Source: SIG607 sp045648445 (GTDB taxonomy: Bacteria; Bacillota; Clostridia; Oscillospirales; Acutalibacteraceae). Taken from it: 58,846 nucleotides of DNA. A model generated the notes under the pieces. That model saw nothing but the letters and a program-made list of their open reading frames with translations, was not told the DNA's origin and did not search any database. Shown one piece after another: positions 43,248-55,800 of the stretch. The stretch's first letter is position 1, and each line of letters starts with the position of its first letter. A program made the position numbers and the translations under genes. The stretch spans positions 1-58,846 of the forward strand of contig JAZRNY010000028.1 in NCBI GenBank assembly GCA_045648445.1. The letters are read 5' to 3'.

Positions 43248-43712
43248 ATGAAAAGAATACAAAAAATATTTTTAATTTCAGGAATATCACTTACAGCAAT
43301 AAAATTTACTCTTATAATTGTTGCAATTATTCTTGTTTTTGTTTTTTCATCACGATATGAACATTATTTTTATACACGACCTTGTGCTCAAAAAAACACT
43401 TCATGGGTTTCAAATGATGGCGAAATTTCGTTAAGTATTAATGACTTAGGTAAAGGAACAATCTGTTTTAATAAAAATGGATCTGAGATAAGCTTATATT
43501 ACTGTGATGTTCATGATTACAGCGCACATATATATGATGCTAAAGTGTTAGAAACAAAAGTTACATCTGAGGAAGATCGCTACGAAAAATGGAAGTATTT
43601 AAATGTTAAAAATGATGAATTTACTATAGTTGTAGAAAAAACCACTTTTTTTGAAGTGGGGCAAGAGATAACTTTTTATAAGACAAGAACACAAAGGGAC
43701 GGTTCTCCATAA
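43248..43712 (+). CDS. Membrane-anchored small protein, unknown; C-terminus from repeat
   Basis: 154 residues from ATG 43248 (GGGGTGAT upstream; the open frame begins 20 codons earlier without a site). One N-terminal transmembrane helix (about 8-37), then a beta-rich extracytoplasmic domain of about 105 residues with WVSNDGEISLSINDLGKG and IYDAKVLETKVTSEE. The anchor-plus-sandwich layout is like small secreted DUFs, but I recognise no family. The last 10 or so residues (KTRTQRDGSP) are encoded by a copy of the dispersed repeat, so its native end was overwritten. Confidence 0.6.
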   Translation: MKRIQKIFLISGISLTAIKFTLIIVAIILVFVFSSRYEHYFYTRPCAQKNTSWVSNDGEISLSINDLGKGTICFNKNGSEISLYYCDVHDYSAHIYDAKVLETKVTSEEDRYEKWKYLNVKNDEFTIVVEKTTFFEVGQEITFYKTRTQRDGSP

Positions 43713-43901
43713 CACAGTAACACAGGGGACGGTTCCCTGTGTTTTGCAAAGCCCTCCTTGTGCAAAGGAGGGGGGACCGACGCACGTCGGTGGGAGGATT
43801 GTTTTCTCTTCGGGCAACCGAGGACGTTTGCCCCTACAATGTAGCCGTAGAGATTTATTGATAATTTGTAGGGGACGATGCCCACATCGTCCCGTTTTTT
43901 T
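43682..43901. repeat. Repeat cluster related to the 1.1 kb and 42.9 kb elements
   Basis: AACACAAAGGGACGGTTC (43688-43705) overlaps the end of the preceding gene. AACACAGGG/CCCTGTGTT form a perfect hairpin at 43719-43743. Further palindromes include CCTCC/GGAGG near 43753-43773 and CCGACGCACGTCGG near 43777. At the end GGGACGATG (43872-43880) / CATCGTCCC (43885-43893) plus a T7 run makes a terminator-like hairpin. No gene. Confidence 0.6.
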
Positions 43902-43912
43902 GTATTTAAAAA

Positions 43913-43934
43913 AGCCGCCTTAATTAAGGCGGCT
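43913..43934. terminator. 22-base perfect palindrome, hairpin upstream of valS
   Basis: AGCCGCCTTAATTAAGGCGGCT, flanked by A6 on the left; followed by CTGTCGAAA / TTTCGACAG arms near 43933-43970. It is terminator-like on the minus strand. There is no T-box sequence before valS. Confidence 0.5.
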
Positions 43935-44011
43935 GTCGAAAACTTGTGCAAACGCGAATGCTTTCGACAGTATTATATTAACCTATATTTTTCTTTTTAT
44001 TCATTAAATGT

Positions 44012-44040
44012 TTGACAAATTTAAAATAAAGGTTTATTAT
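44012..44040 (+). promoter_or_regulatory. valS promoter
   Basis: TTGACA (44012-44017), 17-base spacer, TATTAT (44035-44040). Confidence 0.7.
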
Positions 44041-44078
44041 AATATAGATTGATTATTTATGATACGGAGGAAACTCTT

Positions 44079-46706
44079 GTGGCAAAAGAATTAGCAAAAC
44101 AGTATAACCCTAAAGAAGTTGAAGATAGAATATATTCTTCTTGGCTTGACGGTAAATACTTTCACGCAAAAAGAGAGGAAGGAAAGAAGACCTATACTAT
44201 AGTTATTCCTCCTCCAAACATTACAGGACAACTTCATATGGGTCATGCCCTTGATAACACCTTGCAGGATAGTCTTATCCGTTTTAAAAGAATGCAAGGC
44301 TTTGATACTTTGTGGCTTCCCGGTACCGACCACGCTTCTATTGCAACCGAAGCAAAAATCGTTGCAAAAATGAAAGAAGAAGGCGTCACTAAAGAAGATT
44401 TAGGCAGAGAAGGCTTTTTAGAACGCGCTTGGGCTTGGAAAGAACAGTACGGCGGAAGAATTGTGCAACAACTTAAAAAACTTGGTTCTTCTTGTGACTG
44501 GGATAGACTTCGTTTTACTATGGACGAGGGTTGCAACAAGGCTGTTAAAGAAGTATTTGTAAACCTTTACGAAAAAGACCTTATTTATAGAGGTGAGCGT
44601 ATCATTAACTGGTGCCCTCATTGTTTAACCTCTATTTCCGATGCCGAGGTTGAATACGAAGACCAAGCAGGTCATTTTTGGCATCTGCGTTATGCTTTGG
44701 CTGACGGCAGCGGTTATCTTGAACTTGCTACTACACGTCCCGAAACATTACTCGGCGATACTGCCGTTGCAGTTAATCCTAACGATGAACGCTATAAAAA
44801 TCTTATTGGCAAAAACGTTATTCTTCCTCTCGTAAACAGAGAAATTCCCGTTGTTGCCGATGATTACGTTGAAATGGATTTTGGTACAGGTGTAGTTAAA
44901 ATCACACCTGCACACGACCCCAACGACTTTGAAGTAGGTCTTCGTCATAACCTTCCTGTTATTAACGTAATGACCGACGATGCTAAAATTACCGACGATT
45001 ATCCCGCCTATGCAGGTATGGATCGTTATGAAGCAAGAAAAGCAATCGTTAAGGATTTAGAGGCTTCGGGAAATCTTGTAAAAATTGAAGATTATAGCCA
45101 TAACGTTGGTACTTGTTACCGTTGTTCGACTACAGTTGAACCAAGAGTATCAAAACAATGGTTCGTTAAAATGAAACCTCTTGCAATTCCTGCTATTGAC
45201 GCAGTTAAAAACGGTGAAACAAAGTTTGTTCCTCAGCGTTTTGAAAAGGTATATTTCCATTGGCTCGAAAACATCAGAGATTGGTGTATTTCCCGACAAC
45301 TTTGGTGGGGACACCGTATCCCTGCTTGGTATTGCGCAGACTGCGGTGAAATCACAGTTTCTAAAACTGATGCTTGTTGCTGTGCTAAGTGTGGCAGTAA
45401 GAATATTGAGCAAGACCCCGATACACTCGATACATGGTTTTCTTCTGCACTCTGGCCTTTCTCTACACTCGGTTGGCCGGATGATGCTGAAGACTTAAAG
45501 CACTACTATCCTACTAATACCCTTGTAACAGGCTACGATATTATTCCTTTCTGGGTAATGCGTATGATGTTCTCCGGTATTGAGCATACAGGTCAAGTAC
45601 CTTTCGATACCGTACTTATCCACGGTCTTGTTAGAGACGAACAGGGAAGAAAGATGTCTAAATCTTTAGGCAACGGCGTTGACCCCCTTGAAATAATCGA
45701 AAACTACGGCGCCGATGCGCTTCGTTTCTCTCTTGTTACAGGCAACAGCCCCGGAAACGATATGCGTTATATTCCTTCACGTGTTGAATCTTGCAGAAAC
45801 TTTGCTAATAAGATTTGGAATGCTGCTCGTTTCCTTCTTATGAATTTGGAAAGTGAAGAAGAAAAGCCACTTCCCGAAAGTCTTGCTCTTGAAGATAAGT
45901 GGATACTTTCAAAATACAATAAACTCGTTAAAGATATAACCGAAAATATCGAAAAGTACGAACTCGGTCTTGCCGCTCAAAAACTTTACGATTTTATTTG
46001 GGATGTATATTGCGACTGGTATATTGAAATTTGTAAGGCTAGATTAAACGGTGAAGATAGAGAAGCTGCCGATAACGCAAGAAGCGTTCTCGTTTACGTT
46101 CTTTCTAATACCCTTAAACTTCTCCATCCCTTTATGCCATTTATCACCGAAGAAATTTGGCAGTCGCTTCCTCATAGCGGTGACTCCATTATGGTAAGCG
46201 CTTGGCCTACCTATAATGATGCTCTTGACTTTAGCAAAGAGGAAGAAGATTTCGAAAAGGTAATGGATGCAATTAAGGCTATCAGAAACAGAAGAAGCGA
46301 AATGAACGTACCGCCTTCTCGTAAAGCAAAGGTTTGTATTGCTACAAACGAAAAGGATGTATTTACCGCAGGTATTTCTTTCTTTATTAGACTTGCAAGT
46401 GCAAGTGACGTTGAAATTGCCGATAACTTTGATTTGCAGGGTGCAGTTCGCGTTGTAACCGACGTTGCCAACATCTTTATTCCTATGAATGAACTTGTTG
46501 ACGTAACGGCAGAACTTGCTCGTCTTGAAAAAGACTTAAAGAAAGCAAACGAAGATAAAACCTTCTTCGAAAAGAAACTTAATAATCCGGGCTTCGTTGC
46601 AAAGGCTCCTGCCGCTGTTTTAGAAGAACAAAAAGAAAAACTTAAAAAGGTAGAAGATAAAATCGCCCTTATTAATCAAAGTATTGAAGAACTTAAAAAT
46701 ATGTAA
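44079..46706 (+). CDS. valS: Valyl-tRNA synthetase
   Basis: 875 residues, class I synthetase. HIGH motif variant in PPPNITGQLHMGHALDN, an inserted CP1 editing domain (ATTRPETLLGDTAVAVNP), zinc-like Cys cluster (CADCG ... CCCAKCG), the KMSKS loop RKMSKSLGNG, an anticodon-binding helical domain, and a C-terminal coiled coil (about 810-873, ending EEQKEKLKKVEDK). It charges tRNA-Val. I choose GTG 44079 with CGGAGG upstream; the 10 preceding open codons precede the ribosome site. Single gene with own promoter and terminator. Confidence 0.97.
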   Translation: MAKELAKQYNPKEVEDRIYSSWLDGKYFHAKREEGKKTYTIVIPPPNITGQLHMGHALDNTLQDSLIRFKRMQGFDTLWLPGTDHASIATEAKIVAKMKEEGVTKEDLGREGFLERAWAWKEQYGGRIVQQLKKLGSSCDWDRLRFTMDEGCNKAVKEVFVNLYEKDLIYRGERIINWCPHCLTSISDAEVEYEDQAGHFWHLRYALADGSGYLELATTRPETLLGDTAVAVNPNDERYKNLIGKNVILPLVNREIPVVADDYVEMDFGTGVVKITPAHDPNDFEVGLRHNLPVINVMTDDAKITDDYPAYAGMDRYEARKAIVKDLEASGNLVKIEDYSHNVGTCYRCSTTVEPRVSKQWFVKMKPLAIPAIDAVKNGETKFVPQRFEKVYFHWLENIRDWCISRQLWWGHRIPAWYCADCGEITVSKTDACCCAKCGSKNIEQDPDTLDTWFSSALWPFSTLGWPDDAEDLKHYYPTNTLVTGYDIIPFWVMRMMFSGIEHTGQVPFDTVLIHGLVRDEQGRKMSKSLGNGVDPLEIIENYGADALRFSLVTGNSPGNDMRYIPSRVESCRNFANKIWNAARFLLMNLESEEEKPLPESLALEDKWILSKYNKLVKDITENIEKYELGLAAQKLYDFIWDVYCDWYIEICKARLNGEDREAADNARSVLVYVLSNTLKLLHPFMPFITEEIWQSLPHSGDSIMVSAWPTYNDALDFSKEEEDFEKVMDAIKAIRNRRSEMNVPPSRKAKVCIATNEKDVFTAGISFFIRLASASDVEIADNFDLQGAVRVVTDVANIFIPMNELVDVTAELARLEKDLKKANEDKTFFEKKLNNPGFVAKAPAAVLEEQKEKLKKVEDKIALINQSIEELKNM

Positions 46707-46708
46707 TC

Positions 46709-46737
46709 AAAACGGACTCTACGGAGTCCGTTTTTTG
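46709..46737 (+). terminator. valS terminator
   Basis: Stem AAAACGGACTC (46709-46719) / GAGTCCGTTTT (46724-46734) with a TACG loop and a T-run. Confidence 0.88.
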
Positions 46738-46753
46738 TTTGCTGACCGCTTAG

Positions 46754-46782
46754 TTGCAAACTTATTGATAATATGATATAAT
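46754..46782 (+). promoter_or_regulatory. Promoter of the giant LRR gene
   Basis: TTGCAA (46754-46759), 17-base spacer, TATAAT (46777-46782). Confidence 0.7.
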
Positions 46783-46837
46783 TACTATGATTAGTTAAAA
46801 AGTTTTGTTAATATTGTTAAAAAAGGGGAAATTATTT

Positions 46838-49800
46838 ATGAGTTTTAAAAAGTTTTTATCATTTATATTGGTATTTGCGCTCATTGTTTCAACTTTACCT
46901 ATTATTTCTCTGCCTTCAAAGGCAGAAACAAGCGGGTATTATACATACAATACTTCTACAAACGGAACGGCTTATATCGTTGATGTGGATAGTTCTATTT
47001 CCGGTACAGTTACGATCCCGTCAAGTTTCGGTAACTATAGGGTCGTAGGTATAAGTAACAGTGCTTTTGCCTCTTGTAGAAACATTACTCACTTAATTAT
47101 ACCCGAAGGTATTACTTATGTAAGTGACAGTGCTTTTAAGAACTGTACGGGTCTTGTTAATATTACTATTCCCAAAAGTTTAAAAAGCTTTGGTACTCTG
47201 GCTTTTTCAGGATGTACTAAATTAGATAACGTTTACATTTCGGATATAGCTTCTTGGTGTAGTGCAACATTTAGCAGATATGATGAGTATCCTACGTGTC
47301 ATCCAATGTATTTTGCAGAAAACTTATATGTAAACGGGACGCTCTTGTCCAAGTTAACTATTCCGTCGGGTGTTACCAATATCGGTGTTGGTTTTTCAGA
47401 CAGTGAATGTATAACCGAAATAATTATTCCCAATACGGTTGAAAGCATTGCGTCAGGAGCATTTAGATTATGCACATCTCTCGAAAGTCTTACTTTGCCA
47501 TTTGTTGGCGCTTCTAAAAATGCAAATGGACAGAGTGCGGTTTTAGGTTATCTTTTTGGCTCTCAAGGAATTGACGATAAAACGTATACATGCGGCTCTT
47601 ATGAAATACCATATAGCCTTAAAAATATAGTTTTAAATTGCGAAAAGGTTCCGGCATCTGCTTTTTCGAGTATGCGTTTGGAAACTGTGACCTTGTCAGA
47701 TGAGGTTACATATATTGGTTCAGGTGCATTTTCAAATTGCAGTAATTTGAAAAGCGTGTATATCGATGATATGTCTTCGTGGTTTAATATTGAATTTGTC
47801 TCAAGTCAGTCAAACCCACTGTATTATGCGCAAAGTTTGTATGTTGCTGGAGTAGAGACTACCGATATTGAAATACCTGACGGTGTTACCGCTATTAAAA
47901 GTTACAGTTTTGCCGGTGTTAAGTGGTTAAATAGTATTAATATACCTGAAGGTGTAACAAGTATAGACGCTTGCGCTTTTTATAATTGCTATAATTTAGT
48001 GTCTGTTAATATATCTGAAAGTGTAAAGAGTATAGGGAATTCTGCGTTTTACTCATGTAGCAAATTAAAATACGCAAATATGTCCGAGGGTGTTGAAACA
48101 ATAGGGGCGTATGCGTTTTTTCAGTGCGCATCCCTTGAAAATATAGCAATTCCGAGTAGTGTGACAAGTATAGGCTCACTTGCATTTAGCGGTTGCTCAT
48201 CTTTAAATAAAGTAAGCATAAAAAATATTCAGTCATGGTGTAACATTTCGTTTGCTGATTATGGCGCTAACCCTCTTTATTATGCCGAAAATCTTTATAT
48301 TAATAATGAACTTATAACCGATTTGGTGATTCCCGATACCGTTACTGAAATAAAAAATAATGCTTTTTACAATTGGAAAAATTTAAGCAGTATACATATC
48401 GGAGAGAAATTGGAAACGATTTCAAATACAGCTTTTATCGGATGTGAAAAACTTGTTAATATTTCCGTTTCTGAAAACAATTCTTTTTTCACTTCTATAA
48501 ATGGGGTTTTATATAATAATGAATGCACAATTCTCAGATTATATCCTGCAGGTATTGCTAATGTTTTTGAACTTCCTGTAGGGGTAGAAACTATATATTC
48601 AAATGCTTTTTATAATTGTGAAAATCTGACTAAAATCTCAATACCAAAGAGTTTGAAAGAAATACAAAGTTCTGCTTTTTACGGTTGTAAGAATCTTACT
48701 GACGTAAGGTACGAGGGAACCGTTGCCGATAAAGAAAACATGCAGATTTCTACAAGCGGAAATAGTTATTTGTTGTCTGCTACCTGGCATTATAATTCCT
48801 GTGTAAATCATAGTTATTCGGGCAACTGTGATGATACTTGTGATAATTGTGATTGGACGCGAACTGTTACCGAGTCTCACGTATTTCAGTGGGTTCTAGA
48901 TAAGGCGGAAACCTGTGTAGAAGATGGTTATAAGCACGAGGAGTGTGTTGGTTGTAATTTAATACGAAATGAAAATACGGTAATTTTGGCAACAGGTGAG
49001 CATAATTATATTAATTCTTGGGATACAATTTGCAGTATTTGCGGTGCTGAACGTGTGGTTTCGGGTGTGACGGGGGATTGCACCTGGACGTTAAATGGTA
49101 CTACCCTTGTTATAAGCGGTTTTGGAAGAATGAAGGATTATTATCTTGCCGAAAAGACACCTTGGGGAACGAATATAACTAAAATCGTAATAAATAAGGG
49201 CGTTACTTCCATAGGAAACAGAACGTTTTGTAATATGAACTCTTTAACAGAAGTAGAAATCGCTGATAGTGTGGAAAATATTGGTGAAGCGGCTTTTTAT
49301 GACTGCACATCTTTGAAGAACATTACAATTCCCGATAGTGTTAAAACTATGGGAGATTGGGTATTTGAATGTTGCTCAGCATTGGAAATGGTGATTCTTC
49401 CAAAAGGTTTGACACATATCGGTTATGCTTCGTTTGACGAATGTACTGCGCTTAGAACTGTAGTTATCCCGGATAGTGTTACTTCTATCGATCATTGGGC
49501 ATTCAATAATTGTTCAAGCCTAACTAATGTGGTTATGCCACAAAAACTTACTTCAATGGGAAATGGTTGTTTTTCGGGATGTACTTCTCTTAAAAAAATC
49601 ACTATTCCTGCTGCTATTACCAAAATTCCCGCTGAAACATTTGTGGCATGTACTTCACTTACCGAAGTTATAATACAAAATAAAATAACCGAAGTATGCG
49701 AAGCTGCTTTCCTAAGTTGTAAATCGCTTAAAGATATATGGTACGTTGGTAGCGCAAGTGATAAAAACAATATTGCTATAGGTAATTATAATGATAAATT

Positions 49801-52800
49801 ACTTTCTGCTAATTGGCATTATAACGGTTGCGTAAGCCATACTTATAGTAGTGAAAAAGATAACAAATGTGACGTATGTTCTTCTATTCGTGTTCTTTCG
49901 GGTACCACAGGAAAATGTACTTGGACGTTGATTGATACCCTTCTTTTAATCGAGGGTAAGGGATATACGGTAAACTACAGTTCTACCTCAGCTCCGTGGG
50001 GCAAAGAAATTGCCGAGGTTATTATTTGTGAAGGCGTTACAACTGTTGGTAATTATGCATTTTACAAATGCGAAAATTTAAAGAGTGTTACCTTACCCGA
50101 TAGTCTGACTGAAATAGGCAGTGTTGTATTTTGGGGTTGCAGTTCTTTAACAGAAGTAAAAATACCCGATGGTGTTACATCTATTGGCTCAGGTTGCTTT
50201 GAAAGTTGTACGTCTCTTGAACGCATTAACATACCAAATGGTGTCACCGCAATTCCCCAAAATATATTTTATAATTGTATTTCATTAACGGAAATTAACA
50301 TTCCTGAAAACGTTACAAAAATCGCTGGTTTTGCTTTCTATAACTGCCGTTCCTTAGCAAAAGTTAATATAGAGGGACCTATTGACTCTATCGGGGATTC
50401 TGCATTTTATGGTTGTCAGGTATTATCTGAGGTTACGGCTGACAATGGTATAAAAAGTATATCCAGATATGCGTTTTACTATTGCAAATTATTAAATAAT
50501 ATTAACTTAACAAGCGATGCAACGTATATAGGGGATTCCGCTTTCCGTGCTTGCGGTTCTTTGAGTTCAATTAATATTCCCGATAGTGTCACTTATATTG
50601 GCAGTGATGCATTTTTTGGTTGTAAATCCTTAACCAATGTGAATATACCCGGTGGTATTACTGCTATAAATAGCGGTGCATTCAGAGAGTGTGGCGGACT
50701 GACTGAAATTATAATTCCTCGAACGGTTACCACTATAGGAAACTGTGCATTTGAAAGTTGTGAATCGGCAACTGAAATAAAAATTTTAGGGCCTGTTACC
50801 TCTATCGGTGATTACGCTTTTTACGGTTGCAGTTCTGCTGAAAAAATAGTGCTTCCGGATACCGTTACTTCCATTGGTCAATCGGCTTTTTATGCCTGCA
50901 ATTCGCTGGAAGAGTTTGTAATACCAAATGGTGTTACATCTATTGGAGACTATACGTTCTTTAACAGTCAGAAACTTAAGAAAGTTACTCTTCCAAACGA
51001 TATAACGAATATTGGTGCTTTTGCATTTTATCAGTGCCGTTCTTTACAGGAGATAAATATACCACTGAGTGTGGTTGAAATAGACGAATATGCCTTTGGC
51101 AATTGTTCTACACTTGTTGACGTATGGTACCCCGGTACTCTGGCTGATAAAAATAAAATAAATATAGGTGCCAATAATACAGAACTTCATAATGCGGATT
51201 GGCATTATATTTACAGTAATGATAATTTTACATATCAGATATCCGATGGCAAGGCTACAGTTACGGGATGTGATAAGAATTTAAGCGGTAAAATAACTAT
51301 CGCCGAAACTATCGACGAATTTCCTGTTACTGCAATAGGTGATAGCGCATTCAACGGTTGTTCAGCCATTACCGAAATCAACATTCCAAGCGGTATTACA
51401 AACATCGGAGAAAACGTATTTGACGGATGTACTTCTCTTAAACGTATTGAAGTGGCAGAGGACAATGAAAATTATTGTTCTTTAAGCGGTGTGCTTTATA
51501 CAAAGAATAAAAAAGTCCTGATTTGCCGCCCTGCCGCACAAGTGCTTTACTTAACAGTAAATTATCTTTATTCTGATGGTGAAAAATCTTTAGATTCGGT
51601 TTTCCAAATATTGAAAGAGGGAGAAACTTATAGTATAGAATCTCCCGAAATTTTGGGATTCTCCGCGTCGCAGGAAAAGGTTGAAGGTAATATTTTAAAC
51701 GAGGATTTGGTTATTGACGTTATTTATTACGAAAATGCCAAAATACTTAGCGGAAACTGCAACGATAAAGTAAGTTGGACACTTTATACTGACGGAACCC
51801 TTATTTTCAGAGGAAGTGGAAATATTCCCGATTACACAAGTGGAAATACACCTTGGAGTCAATATGCGCAAAGTGTTGAAATAGTCTATATAGATGCGCG
51901 TATAACGAGTCTAGGTGCATATGCTTTTGAAAATTGTAGTAATTTAACATATATTGATTATGGTTACAGTATAACTCGCATAGGAAGTTATGCTTTTTCG
52001 GGTTGTTCATCTCTTAAATCGTTCAGACTTCCTGAAACTGTTACAAAAATTGAAGAAGGCGCATTCTACGGCTGTACGGGACTTACTGGCGTTGTGATTT
52101 CCGACAATATAACCGACATTAAAGATAATGCTTTTTATGGATGCGAAAATCTTGACTTGGTAACGATTGGTGGTAACGTTACCGCTATTGGTAAGAATGC
52201 CTTTGTCGGTTGTAATGTACTTACTCAGATTTATTTCCGCGGTCAGCCTGCCGTGCTTGGCGCTAATGCATTAGGTACTACCGAAAATAAATACGTTTAT
52301 TATTATGATAACTATAACGGTTGGAGTACGGCAATAAAGAACGGCTTATGGAACGGCTATACTGCAATTCCTTATAACGTAATAGCAAAAGAAAACTTTA
52401 ACGGTACAAACGTTTACATAATTAAGGTTGTGGACAAAAACAACATACCTCTTGAAAATGCGGTAGTTACTTTGGGAGAAGAAGTACAGTCTACTAATAA
52501 GGACGGTATGGCGTACTTTATAAAACCGCTGATCAATCAGGTTCTTACGGTTTCTTGCTCTGATCATAATTCATTTACCGATACTTCTTTTAAGGCAAGT
52601 AGCACTCAGGTAATGGATATTATTGAACTTAGCGACCGTCCCAGTGTTGTTAAAGGTGTAAGTGTGGGCGGCGACTCTGTTGCAACCTCTGTTAAAGTGG
52701 TTAATTGCAGTACTAATGAAAATTTAGAAATTGCGGTAAACGGTTATTCAAAATATAAAATCTTAAAATATGAACTATATCAGGGAAATCGTTTAATATC

Positions 52801-55800
52801 TACTGTAAAAACGAACAATAAAAATTGTACTTTCTCGGTAAAAGCAAACTCCTTTGAAGAGGGAGAAACGGTATTTGCTAAAATGTATACGTCTGATGGA
52901 AATTTTGTTGCATCTGCCATAAATATGGATGTTATTAAGTTGGCAAACGTTTCTGAAAGTCAAATTTTAAATGAACTTGCAAATCTTGAATTTTCATTTG
53001 CTTTTGGCAGTATGGGCAATTATAAAATCCCGTTAACCTTTACTCCAACCGAGGATGAAACCTTTTATACCATTGTAAAGGATAGAACTATTCGCATAGG
53101 TATCAACCTTGATATAGGAGAGTTTTTTGAAAAGAAAGACGATAAAAAAGCATCTATGACAGCCCTTCAAAAAATGGTTGATGATGCAATGAAAACTAAA
53201 AAAGAGCCTAAAAATAAAATTGAATATAACGTATGCGGATATATAGAAATTGAGTATCTCGGCAACGGAGAATACTATGTGAAAACCAGTTATGTAAAAG
53301 TTGGTGTGGCCGCTAAGATTTCCTTTAATGCACAGGCAAGTTTTTACGGAGTTGTAGGAGTATTCTTTAAAGCCGAAGTATCCGGAGAAGCAACTTTGGA
53401 CATTAAGATTAGCCGTTTTGAACCTGAACAAGGTTTTGGCGTAGAAGATTTGAACTTTTCCATGGAAGATAAACTTACACTTGAGGGTGGAGCGTATTTG
53501 CTGTGGGGAATAGGTTCGGCAAGTCTTTACGGAACCGGCAAAATCGGTTTTAGGCTTGGTATTATTCCCAATCTGGAATTTGAACATGTGTACATAAGCG
53601 GTGAATTCGGAGCAAAATGGTCGGTGATGTGGGGACTTTGGTCAGGCAAAAAGATTATTGCTTCAGGTGATATATATAATTGGTCTAAGTCTCAAACCTA
53701 TATGATGAGAATGCTTTCAAAGGGAATTTACGAGGCGCAGCAAGACCCAAATTCATACACATTTAACGATAGAACTTATTTAAATAATCGAAGTCCGTGG
53801 CAAAGCGGAGATTATTTGCAGACAGGTATTTACGATAACGTTGCTCCTAAAATAGTTTCCTGCGGTGATACTACCGTTATGGTATGGCTTGACGATAACA
53901 GTCAGCGTGATGCATCTAATTTCCAAATGCTTTATTACTCGATATACGAAGACGGTGTTTGGTCTCAGCCAAAAGCCGTTGCAGATAACGGTACCTTTGA
54001 CTGTGAATTTGATTTGTATTGTGATGGCGAAAAGATTTACGTTGTATATACTGAAATGGTTAATCAAAATTCAAATATTGAGACAGTTGACCTTGCTGAA
54101 GATGATATAACTTCAATGATAGGAAAGGTTGAAGCATGTGTTGCTGTATTTGACGGTTTCGAATTTAATAATCCTGTTTGCATAACAGATAACGATGTTA
54201 TTGAAGTTTTGCCTACCATAAATGAAATTGACGGAAAAATAAGAATTACTTGGATAGAGTCAAGTTCCATAGGAATTGACGGAAACATTACCGATAATAA
54301 TATTTGTTATTCCGATTTTGATGGTAAGCGTTGGAGTATTCCCGTAACGCAGACAAGTAATCAAAATACGGTTTCAGATGTTATCACCATTAATTTAGAC
54401 GGCGTCTCTTATATGGTTTATATTGTAGATGCCGATGGAAACGGTGAAACCAAGGATGACCAAATTTTAGTACTTTGCGATCAAAGCGGTAATGCCATTG
54501 AACTTGACGGTGGCTTAATTGCTAATCCACAAGCTGTTGTAGTTAATGGTAAAAATGCTTTAACTTGGTATAACAACGGTAAAATTTATATGGTTACCAA
54601 ATTGGGACAAAAACCTATAGCGTTGCTTCCTGAAAATGTTTTTGGTAGCGTAAATTATCAGGTCGTTTCGCTTGGCGCAAATAAGACTATGCTCACCTTC
54701 GTTATGAGCAATACTAACAAGGAAGGCACCAGTGATATTTACGGTGTTTATATAGACGAAATCGGATGTCTTACTTCTCCCGTGCGTCTTACTGATTCTG
54801 ATGGAGCAATGGGTAATTACTCAGTTGCGTTTGAAGAAGGGGAATTGATAATTGTATTTACCGAAGTTTTTGCTCAAGTATCTGGTGAAAATATTGAAAC
54901 TGTAACTAATCTAAGAAGTACTCAGGTAGAATTTTTTACCGATATTTCTGTAGAGGCGGCAGATTTTGATATTGATGTTATTAAACCTTCATCTTCGCTT
55001 AATATGGCACTTACTTTATCTAACAAGGGTACCGATAACGTAGATGCATTTACGGTTAATTTGTATGGTATAAACGATGAACTTTTATATACTTCGGAAT
55101 ACAACGAACAAATCAAATCGGGAGATACTAAAGTCTTTAATGTTGTTGTGTCTTTGCCGGAAATCATAGTGCAAGGTAATTATAGGCTTGAGGTGTTGCC
55201 GAAATCTCTTAATACCGACACATCTGTTTCTGACAACAGTATTGCCATTGTTTTGGGATATGCTGACTTCGAAATTGTTGCTGAGCAAAAAATTATTGGC
55301 GAAAAGAACTATATTATTTTGGCCATAACCAATAACGGTAATATTTCTTCTTCTGCACGGATAGAACTATATGCGCCTAATGTTAATGGTAGAAAACTAA
55401 GTGATATAACACTTGAAGCAATAGTTCCAAATGCTACTCAACAGTATGTTATAGAACTTGACTCTATAATGAATGAATCGGATAAAAGCGTTACGGTTGT
55501 CATAAGTTCTCAAAATGATCCTTTTATACTTAACAATACTGAAACAGTAACTCTATTTGATATAAACAATGATGTCTTCTTGTCTGACCCTGAAGAAATT
55601 ATTCATAATCCCGAAATTTCGTTGAATTCTACTGAATTTGATAAATTTTACGCTAATGATATAACCTTTGAGATAATAGCCGAGGCTGAGTATTTTGCCG
55701 GAATTGATGGTTTGATTGAGGGTAGGGATTATATCGTTATAGAAAATTCCGTAACCATTACAAAAGAATATTTAAGCACTTTGAAAAATGGTGAAAATAC

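Noticed and set aside
43935..43941. TGTCGAA resembling a Spo0A box
   Set aside because: It is an arm of a hairpin (CTGTCGAAA/TTTCGACAG) and is not upstream of a sporulation gene.
43940..44078. T-box riboswitch before valS
   Set aside because: No specifier-loop or antiterminator consensus is visible and the promoter lies only 39 bases before the start codon.
53033..53587. 184-codon minus-strand frame inside the giant LRR gene
   Set aside because: Antisense to a continuous domain-bearing frame; no ribosome site or recognisable domain.
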